Part shown: piece after piece, positions 9,044 to 16,865 of the stretch
How positions within the stretch are numbered: the stretch's first letter is position 1
Layout: each line of letters begins with the position of its first letter
Assembly (NCBI RefSeq): GCF_000820845.2
Contig: NZ_CBXV010000005.1
Coordinates: 186,001 to 250,000, forward strand
Source: Pyrinomonas methylaliphatogenes
GTDB lineage: Bacteria > Acidobacteriota > Blastocatellia > Pyrinomonadales > Pyrinomonadaceae
Length of the DNA: 64,000 nt
Direction: 5' to 3'
Notes under the pieces: generated by a model
Seen by the model: the letters and a program-made list of their open reading frames with translations, nothing else
Database searches by the model: none
Told to the model about the DNA's origin: nothing
Made by a program: the position numbers and the translations under genes

Positions 9044-9061
9044 ATTCGGGAGGGCAGATCG

Positions 9062-9868
9062 ATGTTTCGAACGGTCGTGTTATCGCTTTCGTTGCTCTTT
9101 TCAGTGATCGCCTCGCTGCCGTTGACGGCGACGCTCGTCGAGTGGACCGCCGATGCCGCCGTCAGTAAGAAGAAGAGCTATCGTCGTCATTCGTCCGCCT
9201 ATTGGAGAAGGCGGCGCGCCTTGTGGCGGCGGCGGCAAGCCCTTTTGCGTCGACGGCGCGCCGCGCTTCTGGCCCGCCGACGGCGTCTGGCGCGCCAGCG
9301 GGCGGCGGCTCTCGCGCGTTTGTCGAGCCAGCCGAGCTTGTCCAACGCCGTGATGACGCGAGCCTCGTTAGATTTTCCGTTGCCCGTGCGCTGGTCCAGC
9401 GTGACCTCTTCGGGCGGCGATCAAACGCGCTACGTCGTGCGCGCGCCGAGCGGCGCGATCATGGGGACGGTCTCGATCTCGCAAGTCACGCCCCGCGCGC
9501 CAGTGGATATGCCGCCATCGTTTGCGACGCGCCGCAAAGTTTTAGGCGGAGCGCCGCTGGTGAGTTTGCGCCGCATCGTCATCGATCGCATGATCGAGGA
9601 AGGGGGATGGGTGGTTAACGACTGGGAGCAGGAGATCGGCGGTCGTCGCGTCTATGTCGTCTTAGCGCAGGCGGGCAGCGCCTCGACGCCAGCGGTCGCC
9701 AATCGTTTCTGGAACTTCTATTTCGTCGAGGCGGGTGGGAACATCTACAGCCTCGTCGTCAATGGGCCGGTGGAATTCGCCAATCCGCTCGCCTTTGAGG
9801 CAGAGCAGGCGCTCGCTTCGCTTCGCTTGCCCGCGACCCAGACGCTCACCGCGCGCTCTCTCAAATGA
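9062..9868 (+). CDS. Secreted protein with arginine-rich N-terminal region, unknown function
   Basis: 268 residues. An N-terminal hydrophobic segment (about 4-26, ending near ADAAV) looks like a signal peptide, followed by about 60 residues dominated by Arg (YWRRRRALWRRRQALLRRRR and on to about residue 90). The C-terminal 170 residues form a compact domain (RYVVRAPSGAIMGTVSISQV, RRVYVVLAQAGS, FWNFYFVEAGGNIYSLVVN) like proteins that test whether a short fatty or lipid-binding fold is intact, but no family was recognised. It starts 18 bp after pilB and precedes pilT, so a pilus-linked role is likely. The Arg tract could bind a polyanion such as DNA or acidic polysaccharide. Confidence 0.72.
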   Translation: MFRTVVLSLSLLFSVIASLPLTATLVEWTADAAVSKKKSYRRHSSAYWRRRRALWRRRQALLRRRRAALLARRRRLARQRAAALARLSSQPSLSNAVMTRASLDFPLPVRWSSVTSSGGDQTRYVVRAPSGAIMGTVSISQVTPRAPVDMPPSFATRRKVLGGAPLVSLRRIVIDRMIEEGGWVVNDWEQEIGGRRVYVVLAQAGSASTPAVANRFWNFYFVEAGGNIYSLVVNGPVEFANPLAFEAEQALASLRLPATQTLTARSLK

Positions 9869-9880
9869 ATAACTCTTGAT

Positions 9881-9917
9881 GGAAGGCGAAATGAGGTGCA
9901 CCCCCATTTCGCCTTCC
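9881..9917 (+). terminator. Hairpin between the Arg-rich gene and pilT
   Basis: Perfect 13-bp inverted repeat (GGAAGGCGAAATG / CATTTCGCCTTCC) just after the stop codon, with no clear T-tract. Probably a weak terminator or an RNA-stability element inside the pil operon. Confidence 0.5.
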
Positions 9918-9948
9918 CGATCTCGCCGCTTTGCTGAGGGAAGATCTT

Positions 9949-11124
9949 ATGCCCATTCACGAGCAGCCTTCGCAACTCTCTTTGTCCGATATGCTACGCA
10001 AGCTCATCGAGATCGGCGGCTCGGATCTACACATCACGACCAACTCGCCGCCCATCGCTCGCGTCGACGGACAGTTGCGCCCATTAGAGGGCTTTCGCGT
10101 CCTCACTCCCGCCGACACCAAAGCGCTCGCTTACAGCGTATTGACCGATGCGCAGAAGCATCGGTTCGAGGAGAATCTGGAGCTCGACTTCTCGTTCGGC
10201 ATACGCGGCCTGTCGCGTTTTCGCGCGAACATCTTCAATCAGCGCGGGGCGGTGAGCGCCGTCTTCCGCGCCATCCCGTACGAGATCAAATCTTTCGAGC
10301 AGCTGGGATTGCCGCCCATCGTCTCGCAGCTATGCGAGCGGCCCCGCGGATTGATCCTCGTCACTGGACCGACGGGTTCAGGCAAATCGACGACGCTCGC
10401 CGCGATGCTCGACAAGATAAACCGTGAGCGGCGCGAGCACATCCTGACGATCGAAGATCCGATCGAGTTCCTGCACAGCCACAAGAATTGCCTCGTCAAT
10501 CAACGCGAGGTCGGATCCGACACTCACGGATTCGCCAATGCGTTGCGCACGGCGTTGCGCCAAGATCCAGATGTCGTGCTCATCGGTGAGATGCGCGATC
10601 TTGAAACGATCGAATCCGCTTTGCGCATCGCGGAGACCGGCCATCTGACCTTCGCCACGTTACATACGAACTCCGCCGCTTCGACGATCAACCGCATCAT
10701 CGACGTCTTCCCGCCGAATCAACAGGCGCAGGTGCGCGCGCAACTCAGCCTCGTGCTCGAAGGCATCTTGTGTCAGGCGCTTTTGCCGCGCGCCGATGGG
10801 CGCGGACGGGTGATGGCGCTTGAGATCCTAGTGCCGAATGCCGCCATTCGCAACCTCATCCGTGAGGATAAGGTCCATCAGATCTATTCGATGATGCAAG
10901 CCGGACAGGAGAAATATGGGATGCAGACGTTCAATCAGTCTTTAGCGACTCTTTATCATAAACGTCTGATCACGCTCGAAACTGCCATGCAACGCTCCCC
11001 GAATCCAGAAGAACTGCGCGATCTCATCGAACGCGGTTCCGGGGTGAACACCGGATGGGGAAACAATATGCATGGGTTCAGAGGAGGTCAACCGTCAGCC
11101 GAGGCTGAGATGAGGGCCAAGTGA
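9949..11124 (+). CDS. pilT: Type IV pilus retraction ATPase PilT
   Basis: 391 residues from ATG 9949, which has GAGGGAAG upstream. It shows the PilT signatures DMLRKLIEIGGSDLHITTNS near the N-terminus, Walker A GPTGSGKSTTL, Asp box IEDPIEFLH, Walker B VVLIGEMRDLETIESALRIAETGHL and the TLHTNSAASTINRIIDVFP His box. No zinc tetracysteine, as expected. It depolymerises pili for twitching motility. The C-terminal 40 residues after the core fold are low in complexity (NNMHGFRGGQ). Confidence 0.96.
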   Translation: MPIHEQPSQLSLSDMLRKLIEIGGSDLHITTNSPPIARVDGQLRPLEGFRVLTPADTKALAYSVLTDAQKHRFEENLELDFSFGIRGLSRFRANIFNQRGAVSAVFRAIPYEIKSFEQLGLPPIVSQLCERPRGLILVTGPTGSGKSTTLAAMLDKINRERREHILTIEDPIEFLHSHKNCLVNQREVGSDTHGFANALRTALRQDPDVVLIGEMRDLETIESALRIAETGHLTFATLHTNSAASTINRIIDVFPPNQQAQVRAQLSLVLEGILCQALLPRADGRGRVMALEILVPNAAIRNLIREDKVHQIYSMMQAGQEKYGMQTFNQSLATLYHKRLITLETAMQRSPNPEELRDLIERGSGVNTGWGNNMHGFRGGQPSAEAEMRAK

Positions 11125-11159
11125 TAGTGAGGATGATCTAGCGAGGAGAAAGTACTGCC

Positions 11160-12389
11160 ATGCCGACATACGTTTTCAAAGGTCGCAATCGTCTCGGTGA
11201 AGTGATCGTCGGAGAGCGCGTCGCCGATAATCGCGAAGCCCTTCGCCAACTGTTGCGGCACGAGCAGATCATGCTCACCTCGGTCAAGGAGAAGGGACGC
11301 GAGATCGCCGTCCCGAAACTGAGCAAGCAAGGCCGAGTGAAGGACAAAGAGCTGGCGATCTTCACGCGCCAATTCTCGGTGATGATCGATGCGGGGCTCC
11401 CGCTGGTCCAGTGTCTGGATATCCTCGCCGAGCAGCAGGAGAACAAATTCTTCCAGCAGACGATCGCCCAAGTGCGGCAGGATGTCGAGGAAGGTTCGAC
11501 GCTAGCCGCGGCGTTGGCGCGCCACCCGAAGGTCTTCGACGCGCTCTACGTCAACATGGTAGAAGCGGGCGAGACGGGCGGTATTCTGGATCTCATCTTG
11601 CAGCGTTTGGCGACCTACATCGAGAAGATCGTGAAGTTGAAGCGCGATGTCATCTCCGCTTTGATCTATCCGGCGGCGGTCATCGCGATCGCCATCGTCG
11701 TCATCGCTGTGATCATGGTCTTCGTCATCCCGCAATTTGAGGGGATCTTTCTCGGCCTGCTCGGACCGGGGGAGCAATTGCCGCTTCCGACCCGAATCGT
11801 CGTCGGCATCAGCCGTTTTCTCGCCGGCTGGGGAGGGCTTTCGATTCTTCTAGCGCTCATCGGCCTCGGTTTAGCGGTTCGCTACTATTACCGGACGCCG
11901 CAGGGGCGCCATCAGATAGACGGGCTTCTGCTCAAGTTGCCGGTCCTCGGCATAATCTTGCGCAAGATCGCCATCGCGCGATTCTCGCGCACCCTCGCGA
12001 CGCTGCTCTCTTCCGGAGTCCCCATCCTGCAGGCTCTGGAGATCACGGCGCGCACAGCCGGTAACGTCATCATCGAGGAGGCGATCATGAAGATCCGCGA
12101 CGCGATCGAGCGCGGCGAGACCTTCGTCGAACCGCTCAAGGCGACCGAAGTCTTCCCGAATATGGTCGCGCAGATGGTCGGCATCGGCGAGCAGACGGGC
12201 GCGCTCGACGCAATGCTCGGCAAGGTCGCCGACTTTTACGAGCAGGAAGTGGATGCCGCGATCGCCAATTTGCTGACTTTGATCGAACCGGTGATGATCG
12301 CGTTCTTGGGCGTCACGATCGGCTCGATCGTCATCGCCATGTACATGCCGCTATTCACGCTGATCGGCAAACTGGCCCAACAACACTGA
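11160..12389 (+). CDS. pilC: Type IV pilus inner-membrane platform protein PilC
   Basis: 409 residues, two T2SSF domains. The N-terminal MPTYVFKGRNRLGEVIVGE and the repeated pattern FTRQFSVMIDAGLPLVQCLDIL / FSRTLATLLSSGVPILQALEI are the two homologous halves, each followed by membrane spans (around 170-195, 220-240 and 375-400). It couples the PilB and PilT motors to the pilus. It closes the pilB-X-pilT-pilC cluster. Confidence 0.95.
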   Translation: MPTYVFKGRNRLGEVIVGERVADNREALRQLLRHEQIMLTSVKEKGREIAVPKLSKQGRVKDKELAIFTRQFSVMIDAGLPLVQCLDILAEQQENKFFQQTIAQVRQDVEEGSTLAAALARHPKVFDALYVNMVEAGETGGILDLILQRLATYIEKIVKLKRDVISALIYPAAVIAIAIVVIAVIMVFVIPQFEGIFLGLLGPGEQLPLPTRIVVGISRFLAGWGGLSILLALIGLGLAVRYYYRTPQGRHQIDGLLLKLPVLGIILRKIAIARFSRTLATLLSSGVPILQALEITARTAGNVIIEEAIMKIRDAIERGETFVEPLKATEVFPNMVAQMVGIGEQTGALDAMLGKVADFYEQEVDAAIANLLTLIEPVMIAFLGVTIGSIVIAMYMPLFTLIGKLAQQH

Positions 12390-12869
12390 TCTCTAGGGCG
12401 CAAGCGGAATTCACACAGGTTCAGCCATCATAGATGGCGATCTCATTCGTCGCACCTTGCGCGGCTTTTCAGCTGCTCCAAGCCGCACCTTATAACTCGC
12501 ATGGCCCGCCCTGAAGGGCCGATTCGGCGTTGTTGGCTTGATGGCGCAGGTTCTTAAGGCATGAGCGCGCTTGGCCCAAATCGGAAGCGGAAGGGCCTGG
12601 CATCATCTTCCTATCGGCTTTACGGTAACAGAAACAGCATCCTGACTGGTCCAAAACGCCGTTCGCTGGGCCACTAGTGACGACCTCGGGCCACCTTGTT
12701 CGATCGCCAATTGTAATCTAACGGCTACCATGACCGCTTTTAAAACTCCGTAAGCGACTGCCGCCGACGATTCCCGAACTCAGGCTCCCATGAAATCTGC
12801 TGCTCCCGCGTCTCCTTCATCTTGTGTTAGGCTACTCTGGCCGAATCCGAGGTGTGAAGAGAGGGCAGC
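12390..12869. other. 480-bp intergenic region without a recognisable gene
   Basis: No frame here has a start, ribosome-binding site and family-like protein. There are several small GC hairpins (for example gcccgccctgaagggc near 12506). Read on the minus strand there are only short disconnected frames, which may be decayed sequence. No pilin gene (GFTLIE motif) is present. The pilS start lies at the right edge with GAGAGGG upstream. Confidence 0.55.
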
Positions 12870-14519
12870 ATGAGGGGATCGAACTATGCTCCTTTATGGC
12901 GCCTCATCATTGGGAGGCTGGGGCTCGCTTCTTTATTGCTGATCTTGGGGCTTTTCATCCCACAAGGGTGGACCGGGGGAAACGGCTCTTGGTTGTTCGG
13001 CACGCTCCCTGTCATCATCGCTGTCTCTTTGCTCTCGCTAATCTATGCGGCCCTTTTACGTTTCTCGGCGCTAGCGCTACGCGCCCAAGCGGCTTGGCAA
13101 TTTGCGCTCGATGCCTTTCTGATCACATGGCTCGTCTGGGCGACGAATGGGATGAGCTCGCCTTACACGGCGCTTTACATCGTCGCCATCTCATTTGCCG
13201 GAGCGTATCTTGGGGCGCGCGGTGCGCTGTTGATGTCGGTGGGATGTGCTTCCCTGTACACGGCGAGCATGTTGGCGCTCATCTACGATCTCATTCCATC
13301 CAATGGGGCGACTGAGAACGCTAGACCGATCGTCAATTCGATTCAGATCGTCGGCTTCAACGACATCGCGATTCTGGTCGTCGGTCTTCTCGCCGCGCGT
13401 TTCGCTGAGCGTCACTCGCGGTCCGAAGAGGCGACACATGCGCTTGCGCATTTGCGGGCTTTGCATCAGCGCATCGTCGAATCGATCCGGTCGGGAGTGG
13501 TGACGACAGATCTTGAAGGGCGTATCTACACTTTCAATCCGGCTGCCGAAGAGATCACGGGATATCGTGCGAACGAAGTACGCGGTCGCGACGCTTCGTT
13601 CCTCTTCGGCGATCTGCGCGAGAAGATAGATCTAGCGGTGCGCGCTGCTAAAGAGGGGGCGCACATCCAGCGTTACGAGGCCGATACGGAGACAGCCGAA
13701 GGTTTTCGTTTGCGTTTGGGATATAGCATCTCGCCGCTTTCAGATGAGGCGGGAGAGACGACCGGGCTTGTCATCACTTTTCAAGATTTGACCGAAGTTC
13801 GCGCGCTCGAAGAGAACGCGCGACGTCAGGATCGGCTTGCCGCTGTCGGGCGTGTGGCTGCCGGCATCGCACATGAGATACGAAATCCGCTCGCTTCCAT
13901 GCGCGGCGCGATTCAAGTGTTGCGTAGCACTTGGAACGGCGATCCGGCGGAAGCTGAGTTGATGGAGATCATCCTCCGCGAGTCTGATCGATTGGATCGT
14001 ATCATCACCGATTTCCTCGCTTATGCTCGCCCGCGCCCTGTCACGCTTATCGAAACGGATCTACGCGAGCCTTTGCGCGAAACTTTCGCTCTGTTGCGCC
14101 ACAACCCGGAAACTCGCCCGGACCATTCGCTCGAGATCATCGCGCCCGATCAACCCGTCATCGCTCTGGTTGACGCGGAGCAGTTGCGCCAAGTCTTCTG
14201 GAATCTCGCGCGCAATGCGCTGCGCGCGATGCCTGACGGGGGAAGGCTGAGCGCGGAGCTAACGCCTCTCGAGGATGGACGTGTGCGCATCACTTTTACG
14301 GATACAGGGTGTGGGATGACGCCTGAACAGGTCGAACAGCTTTTCGAACCTTTCACCTCATGGGCCCCCGGTGGAACGGGTCTGGGCCTTTCGATCGTCT
14401 ATCAGATAATTCGCGATCATGGCGGCACGATCAACGTCTACAGTCGCGAAGGGCGAGGGACGACGGTGCGGATCGAGCTGCCGTGGAGGAGGGGGCCGGA
14501 AAAGAGCGAGAGCGCATGA
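12870..14519 (+). CDS. pilS: PilS-like membrane sensor histidine kinase
   Basis: 549 residues. Up to six N-terminal membrane spans lie within residues 10-175, then a PAS domain (about 200-320; IVESIRSGVVTTDLEGRIYTFN), an H-box with the phospho-acceptor His in AAGIAHEIRNPLASMRGAI, an N-box FWNLARNALRAMPDGG, G1 DTGCGMTPEQ and G2 GGTGLGLSIV. Layout and position next to pilB-T-C match PilS, which with PilR controls pilin transcription. No response regulator gene follows; a Crp/Fnr gene on the other strand comes next. Its stop codon lies in the first copy of a two-copy repeat. Confidence 0.88.
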   Translation: MRGSNYAPLWRLIIGRLGLASLLLILGLFIPQGWTGGNGSWLFGTLPVIIAVSLLSLIYAALLRFSALALRAQAAWQFALDAFLITWLVWATNGMSSPYTALYIVAISFAGAYLGARGALLMSVGCASLYTASMLALIYDLIPSNGATENARPIVNSIQIVGFNDIAILVVGLLAARFAERHSRSEEATHALAHLRALHQRIVESIRSGVVTTDLEGRIYTFNPAAEEITGYRANEVRGRDASFLFGDLREKIDLAVRAAKEGAHIQRYEADTETAEGFRLRLGYSISPLSDEAGETTGLVITFQDLTEVRALEENARRQDRLAAVGRVAAGIAHEIRNPLASMRGAIQVLRSTWNGDPAEAELMEIILRESDRLDRIITDFLAYARPRPVTLIETDLREPLRETFALLRHNPETRPDHSLEIIAPDQPVIALVDAEQLRQVFWNLARNALRAMPDGGRLSAELTPLEDGRVRITFTDTGCGMTPEQVEQLFEPFTSWAPGGTGLGLSIVYQIIRDHGGTINVYSREGRGTTVRIELPWRRGPEKSESA

Positions 14520-14590
14520 AGGTCGCTGGACCGGTTGGCCCAGCCCAATTCGCAGACCCCCCCCCAGAAAAGATCGAGAACACATGAAGG
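14499..14590. repeat. Two-copy direct repeat, 24 bp, 68-bp period, over the pilS stop codon
   Basis: Copies at 14499-14522 and 14567-14590 match at 21 of 24 positions. The first holds the pilS stop codon, the second lies 68 bp downstream. A run of nine C residues (14557-14565) sits immediately before the second copy. Confidence 0.7.
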
Positions 14591-14667
14591 ACTCCCTTCG
14601 CGGAGCGTTAGTGGACCGAGAATGACGAGTTAGCTTGATCTAAGATTTTATGCTTGAAGGCGAAGAT

Positions 14668-15381
14668 TCAATCTAGATCAAGGCTAGGAAGGATTGAGTC
14701 GGAATCAAATCCTTTCCAATCCCGGTTCGGTTGATTGGGGATATATAGCCGTCGAACGTTGTGGATGAACAACCACTCTTTGCGGCGACTGAGCAGACCT
14801 TCCTCGTACAGTTCTTTCCATAAACGGCTTAGGTGTTCAGGCGTTACGCCTATCAATTCAGCCAGTTCGTATTGCTTCAACGGTAACTTGATTCGCGTTT
14901 CGGATCCCGTTCTCGCTGGCTCCAAGGTTTGGGCGAAGATCCACAACCATCTCCTCAGTCGTAAGCGCGCCGGCAGGGCCATGACTTCGATGGTGCGAGA
15001 GAGTTGATCGAGGACCTCTAGGCTATGGATTTGGTGTAAATAGGTGGATAACGAGGTGCGCTTGGCCAGCGCATCGCGAAATAGATCGACCGAAATGGGG
15101 CGGAGCAGGCATTCGGTCAACGTGATTGCCGTAACTGGAGAGGATCTGTTCGCGATCGCCAAGGCTGCGCCGACAATCCAACCTGGGAATCTAAGCGCGA
15201 TGATCCTTTGCCGGCCAACGCCGTCAAGATGCGTAAGCTTAACAAGCCCGTTTTCGATCACATAGACGTTCTGAGCTGCTTCCCCTTGAGCGAAAAGCTT
15301 CGTCTCTGCGCGATAGCGGCGCGCAACTGTTATCCCTTCGATCTCCTTCAAGATCTCCGAGAAAAGAGTGTGTTGAGACAT
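14668..15381 (-). CDS. Crp/Fnr-family transcription regulator, ExxSR type
   Basis: 237 residues: cyclic-nucleotide-binding-like beta-roll (about 15-125), dimer helix, and winged HTH near residues 170-215. The recognition helix reads GVTPEHLSRLWKEL; the E-x-x-S-R order is that of FNR, which binds TTGAT-N4-ATCAA. There is no N-terminal Cys cluster, so oxygen sensing through an Fe-S cluster is unlikely and the ligand is unknown. A perfect FNR palindrome lies at 19286-19299 in front of a gene of the same block. It is a paralogue of the regulator at 24130-24795 (both share the pattern TAIT-TEC-LRPI). Confidence 0.9.
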   Translation of the reverse strand: MSQHTLFSEILKEIEGITVARRYRAETKLFAQGEAAQNVYVIENGLVKLTHLDGVGRQRIIALRFPGWIVGAALAIANRSSPVTAITLTECLLRPISVDLFRDALAKRTSLSTYLHQIHSLEVLDQLSRTIEVMALPARLRLRRWLWIFAQTLEPARTGSETRIKLPLKQYELAELIGVTPEHLSRLWKELYEEGLLSRRKEWLFIHNVRRLYIPNQPNRDWKGFDSDSILPSLDLD

Positions 15382-15530
15382 TGCCGAGACTCCGTTCTCG
15401 TTCTGCTCATCCCGCGCGACTTCGATACATCAAGAGACAGTTGGCGGATGTGAGGCCATGGCGGCTTAATCATCACAAGTTCCTCGAGAGATCAATCCTT
15501 CACAGCATTCGCGAGAAAACCGTTCGCCGA

Positions 15531-16547
15531 TTATAGACCTGGGGAATCGAGCTTGATCGCATATATGCTCGATGAGCGAGTGTCGAGAAGCAAAAGACGG
15601 TTCGATCTCTCTTCTGCCGCTAAGCTGATGAACAGCCTCTCATTGCTGTCTGGCAACTGAAGTTTGAACTCTTTAAGGATCGTTCCATCTCTACCTAACT
15701 TTATGAGGACATGGCCGTTCAGCAGAATATATCCGCTGTTGCGAGTCGCCGTGATTGAGTGCACGAGTAAGGGGAGCACAAACGAAGCTTCGGGATGTTT
15801 CTCAAAAAATTCCAATGAATAGTTCTTCGATGCCGCTTCATCCATCAAAGCGGATGGGATTCTGAATGAGCTTTCGGCGATCAGCTTCCCAAAGCGAGTA
15901 TACTTTCTGATCAACGGCCAAGAGCGAAACGCGACGAGCAGGTTGTCTTGCCGATCGACCGCGAGCTTTACTCGGTTGATCTCTTGAGGCAATCTCCCTT
16001 CTGCCGCGACGAGCCTTTTCCCGATCGAGCGTAGATATCTGCCGTCTTTCGAAAAGACGTAAATCAACGGCCCATTTTTGGCGGTCACTGGAGCGAGGAA
16101 GATCTCACCCTTAGTGTTCACAGCCACGTTGTCGGCGATAAAGGGTAGCCGGAAGCTTCTGATGAATCTGCCGTTTGAGTTGAAGATTTGGACTTTCGGA
16201 TCGATGGGATCGAGGACATATATAGTTTCGTCTTTATCAACGGCTAGCGCGTCGCTCAGCCCTCCTGATCGAATACGACCTGCGCGGTTCTCTGGACCGC
16301 CAAATTCACGGATGAACCTACCTGCTCTATCGAGCTTGACGATCCTCGAATTCCCGCCATCGAACACATAGACATTGCCTGAAGGAGAGACGGCTAAGGC
16401 CGTGGGCGAAGCAAGTTTGTGAGCCAATCTCTTTTGATTAGCTGAAGCGTAGAAGGGCTCGAGCTTGATCGAGATGGCCGGGACCGGACCGATAACCTGC
16501 GTGGAGAGATGAACGGAGAGTAAGAAGAGGCCCAAAGCGCTTCTCAT
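15531..16547 (-). CDS. Secreted NHL-repeat/6-bladed beta-propeller protein
   Basis: 338 residues with an N-terminal signal-like segment (MRSALGLFLLSVHLSTQVIG). Propeller blades recur as SPTALAVSPSGNVYVFDGGNSRIVKLD, DALAVDKDETIYVLDP, DNVAVNTKGEIFLAP and VKLAVDRQDNLLVAF, spaced about 45 residues. Such proteins act as binding scaffolds outside the cytoplasm; the ligand is unknown. It lies between the 93-residue frame and the Crp/Fnr gene on the same strand, probably co-regulated. Confidence 0.82.
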   Translation of the reverse strand: MRSALGLFLLSVHLSTQVIGPVPAISIKLEPFYASANQKRLAHKLASPTALAVSPSGNVYVFDGGNSRIVKLDRAGRFIREFGGPENRAGRIRSGGLSDALAVDKDETIYVLDPIDPKVQIFNSNGRFIRSFRLPFIADNVAVNTKGEIFLAPVTAKNGPLIYVFSKDGRYLRSIGKRLVAAEGRLPQEINRVKLAVDRQDNLLVAFRSWPLIRKYTRFGKLIAESSFRIPSALMDEAASKNYSLEFFEKHPEASFVLPLLVHSITATRNSGYILLNGHVLIKLGRDGTILKEFKLQLPDSNERLFISLAAEERSNRLLLLDTRSSSIYAIKLDSPGL

Positions 16548-16583
16548 CGGTTATCCACCTCGTACCACAGAAATGATGGAACC

Positions 16584-16865
16584 TCATAGTTGAGTATAAG
16601 ATACGGCTAGCGGTTGGGAGTTACTAGGAGCATAAAGGTAGATGTAATCGAAGCAATCGGGCACTTTGAATGATTTGGAGATCTTATTTTCTCGGTCAAA
16701 GCGAACTCTCCAGCATACCGCGTAGGGAGCGGACGCTTTGAATGATTTGGAGATCCTATTTTCTCGGTCAAAGATGACGGGAGGAAGGATGGAAAATTCT
16801 CTCTCCAGATCAGCGATATTTTCCGCTGTTCTGATCATACTAACCTGCATGATTTGCGATTTCAT
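16584..16865 (-). CDS. Small protein (93 residues) with internal 24-residue duplication, unknown
   Basis: Its ATG overlaps the stop codon of the preceding 586-codon gene (ATGA), which suggests translational coupling. The protein holds FDRENRISKSFK and FDRENKISKSFK exactly 24 residues apart, produced by the DNA repeat at 16664-16773. No family was recognised and no signal peptide is obvious. It could also be non-coding sequence left open by chance, although the 72-bp period keeps frame. Confidence 0.4.
   Translation of the reverse strand: MKSQIMQVSMIRTAENIADLEREFSILPPVIFDRENRISKSFKASAPYAVCWRVRFDRENKISKSFKVPDCFDYIYLYAPSNSQPLAVSYTQL
16664..16773. repeat. Two-copy direct repeat, 38 bp, 72-bp period
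   Basis: Copies at 16664-16701 and 16736-16773 differ at one base. Each unit begins CTTTGA and ends TCAAAG, so its ends are inverted relative to each other, as in many CRISPR repeats. There are only two units and no cas genes, so it is not called a CRISPR. Confidence 0.92.

Noticed and set aside
14557-14565. Nine-C tract as a phase-variation switch
   Set aside because: No reading frame of note spans the tract after the pilS stop, so slippage would not change a known protein.
14668-14681. FNR-like palindrome TCAAT-CTAG-ATCAA at the end of the first Crp/Fnr gene
   Set aside because: It encodes the last codons of the protein, has two mismatches and no promoter-proximal gene; kept only as a possible coincidence.
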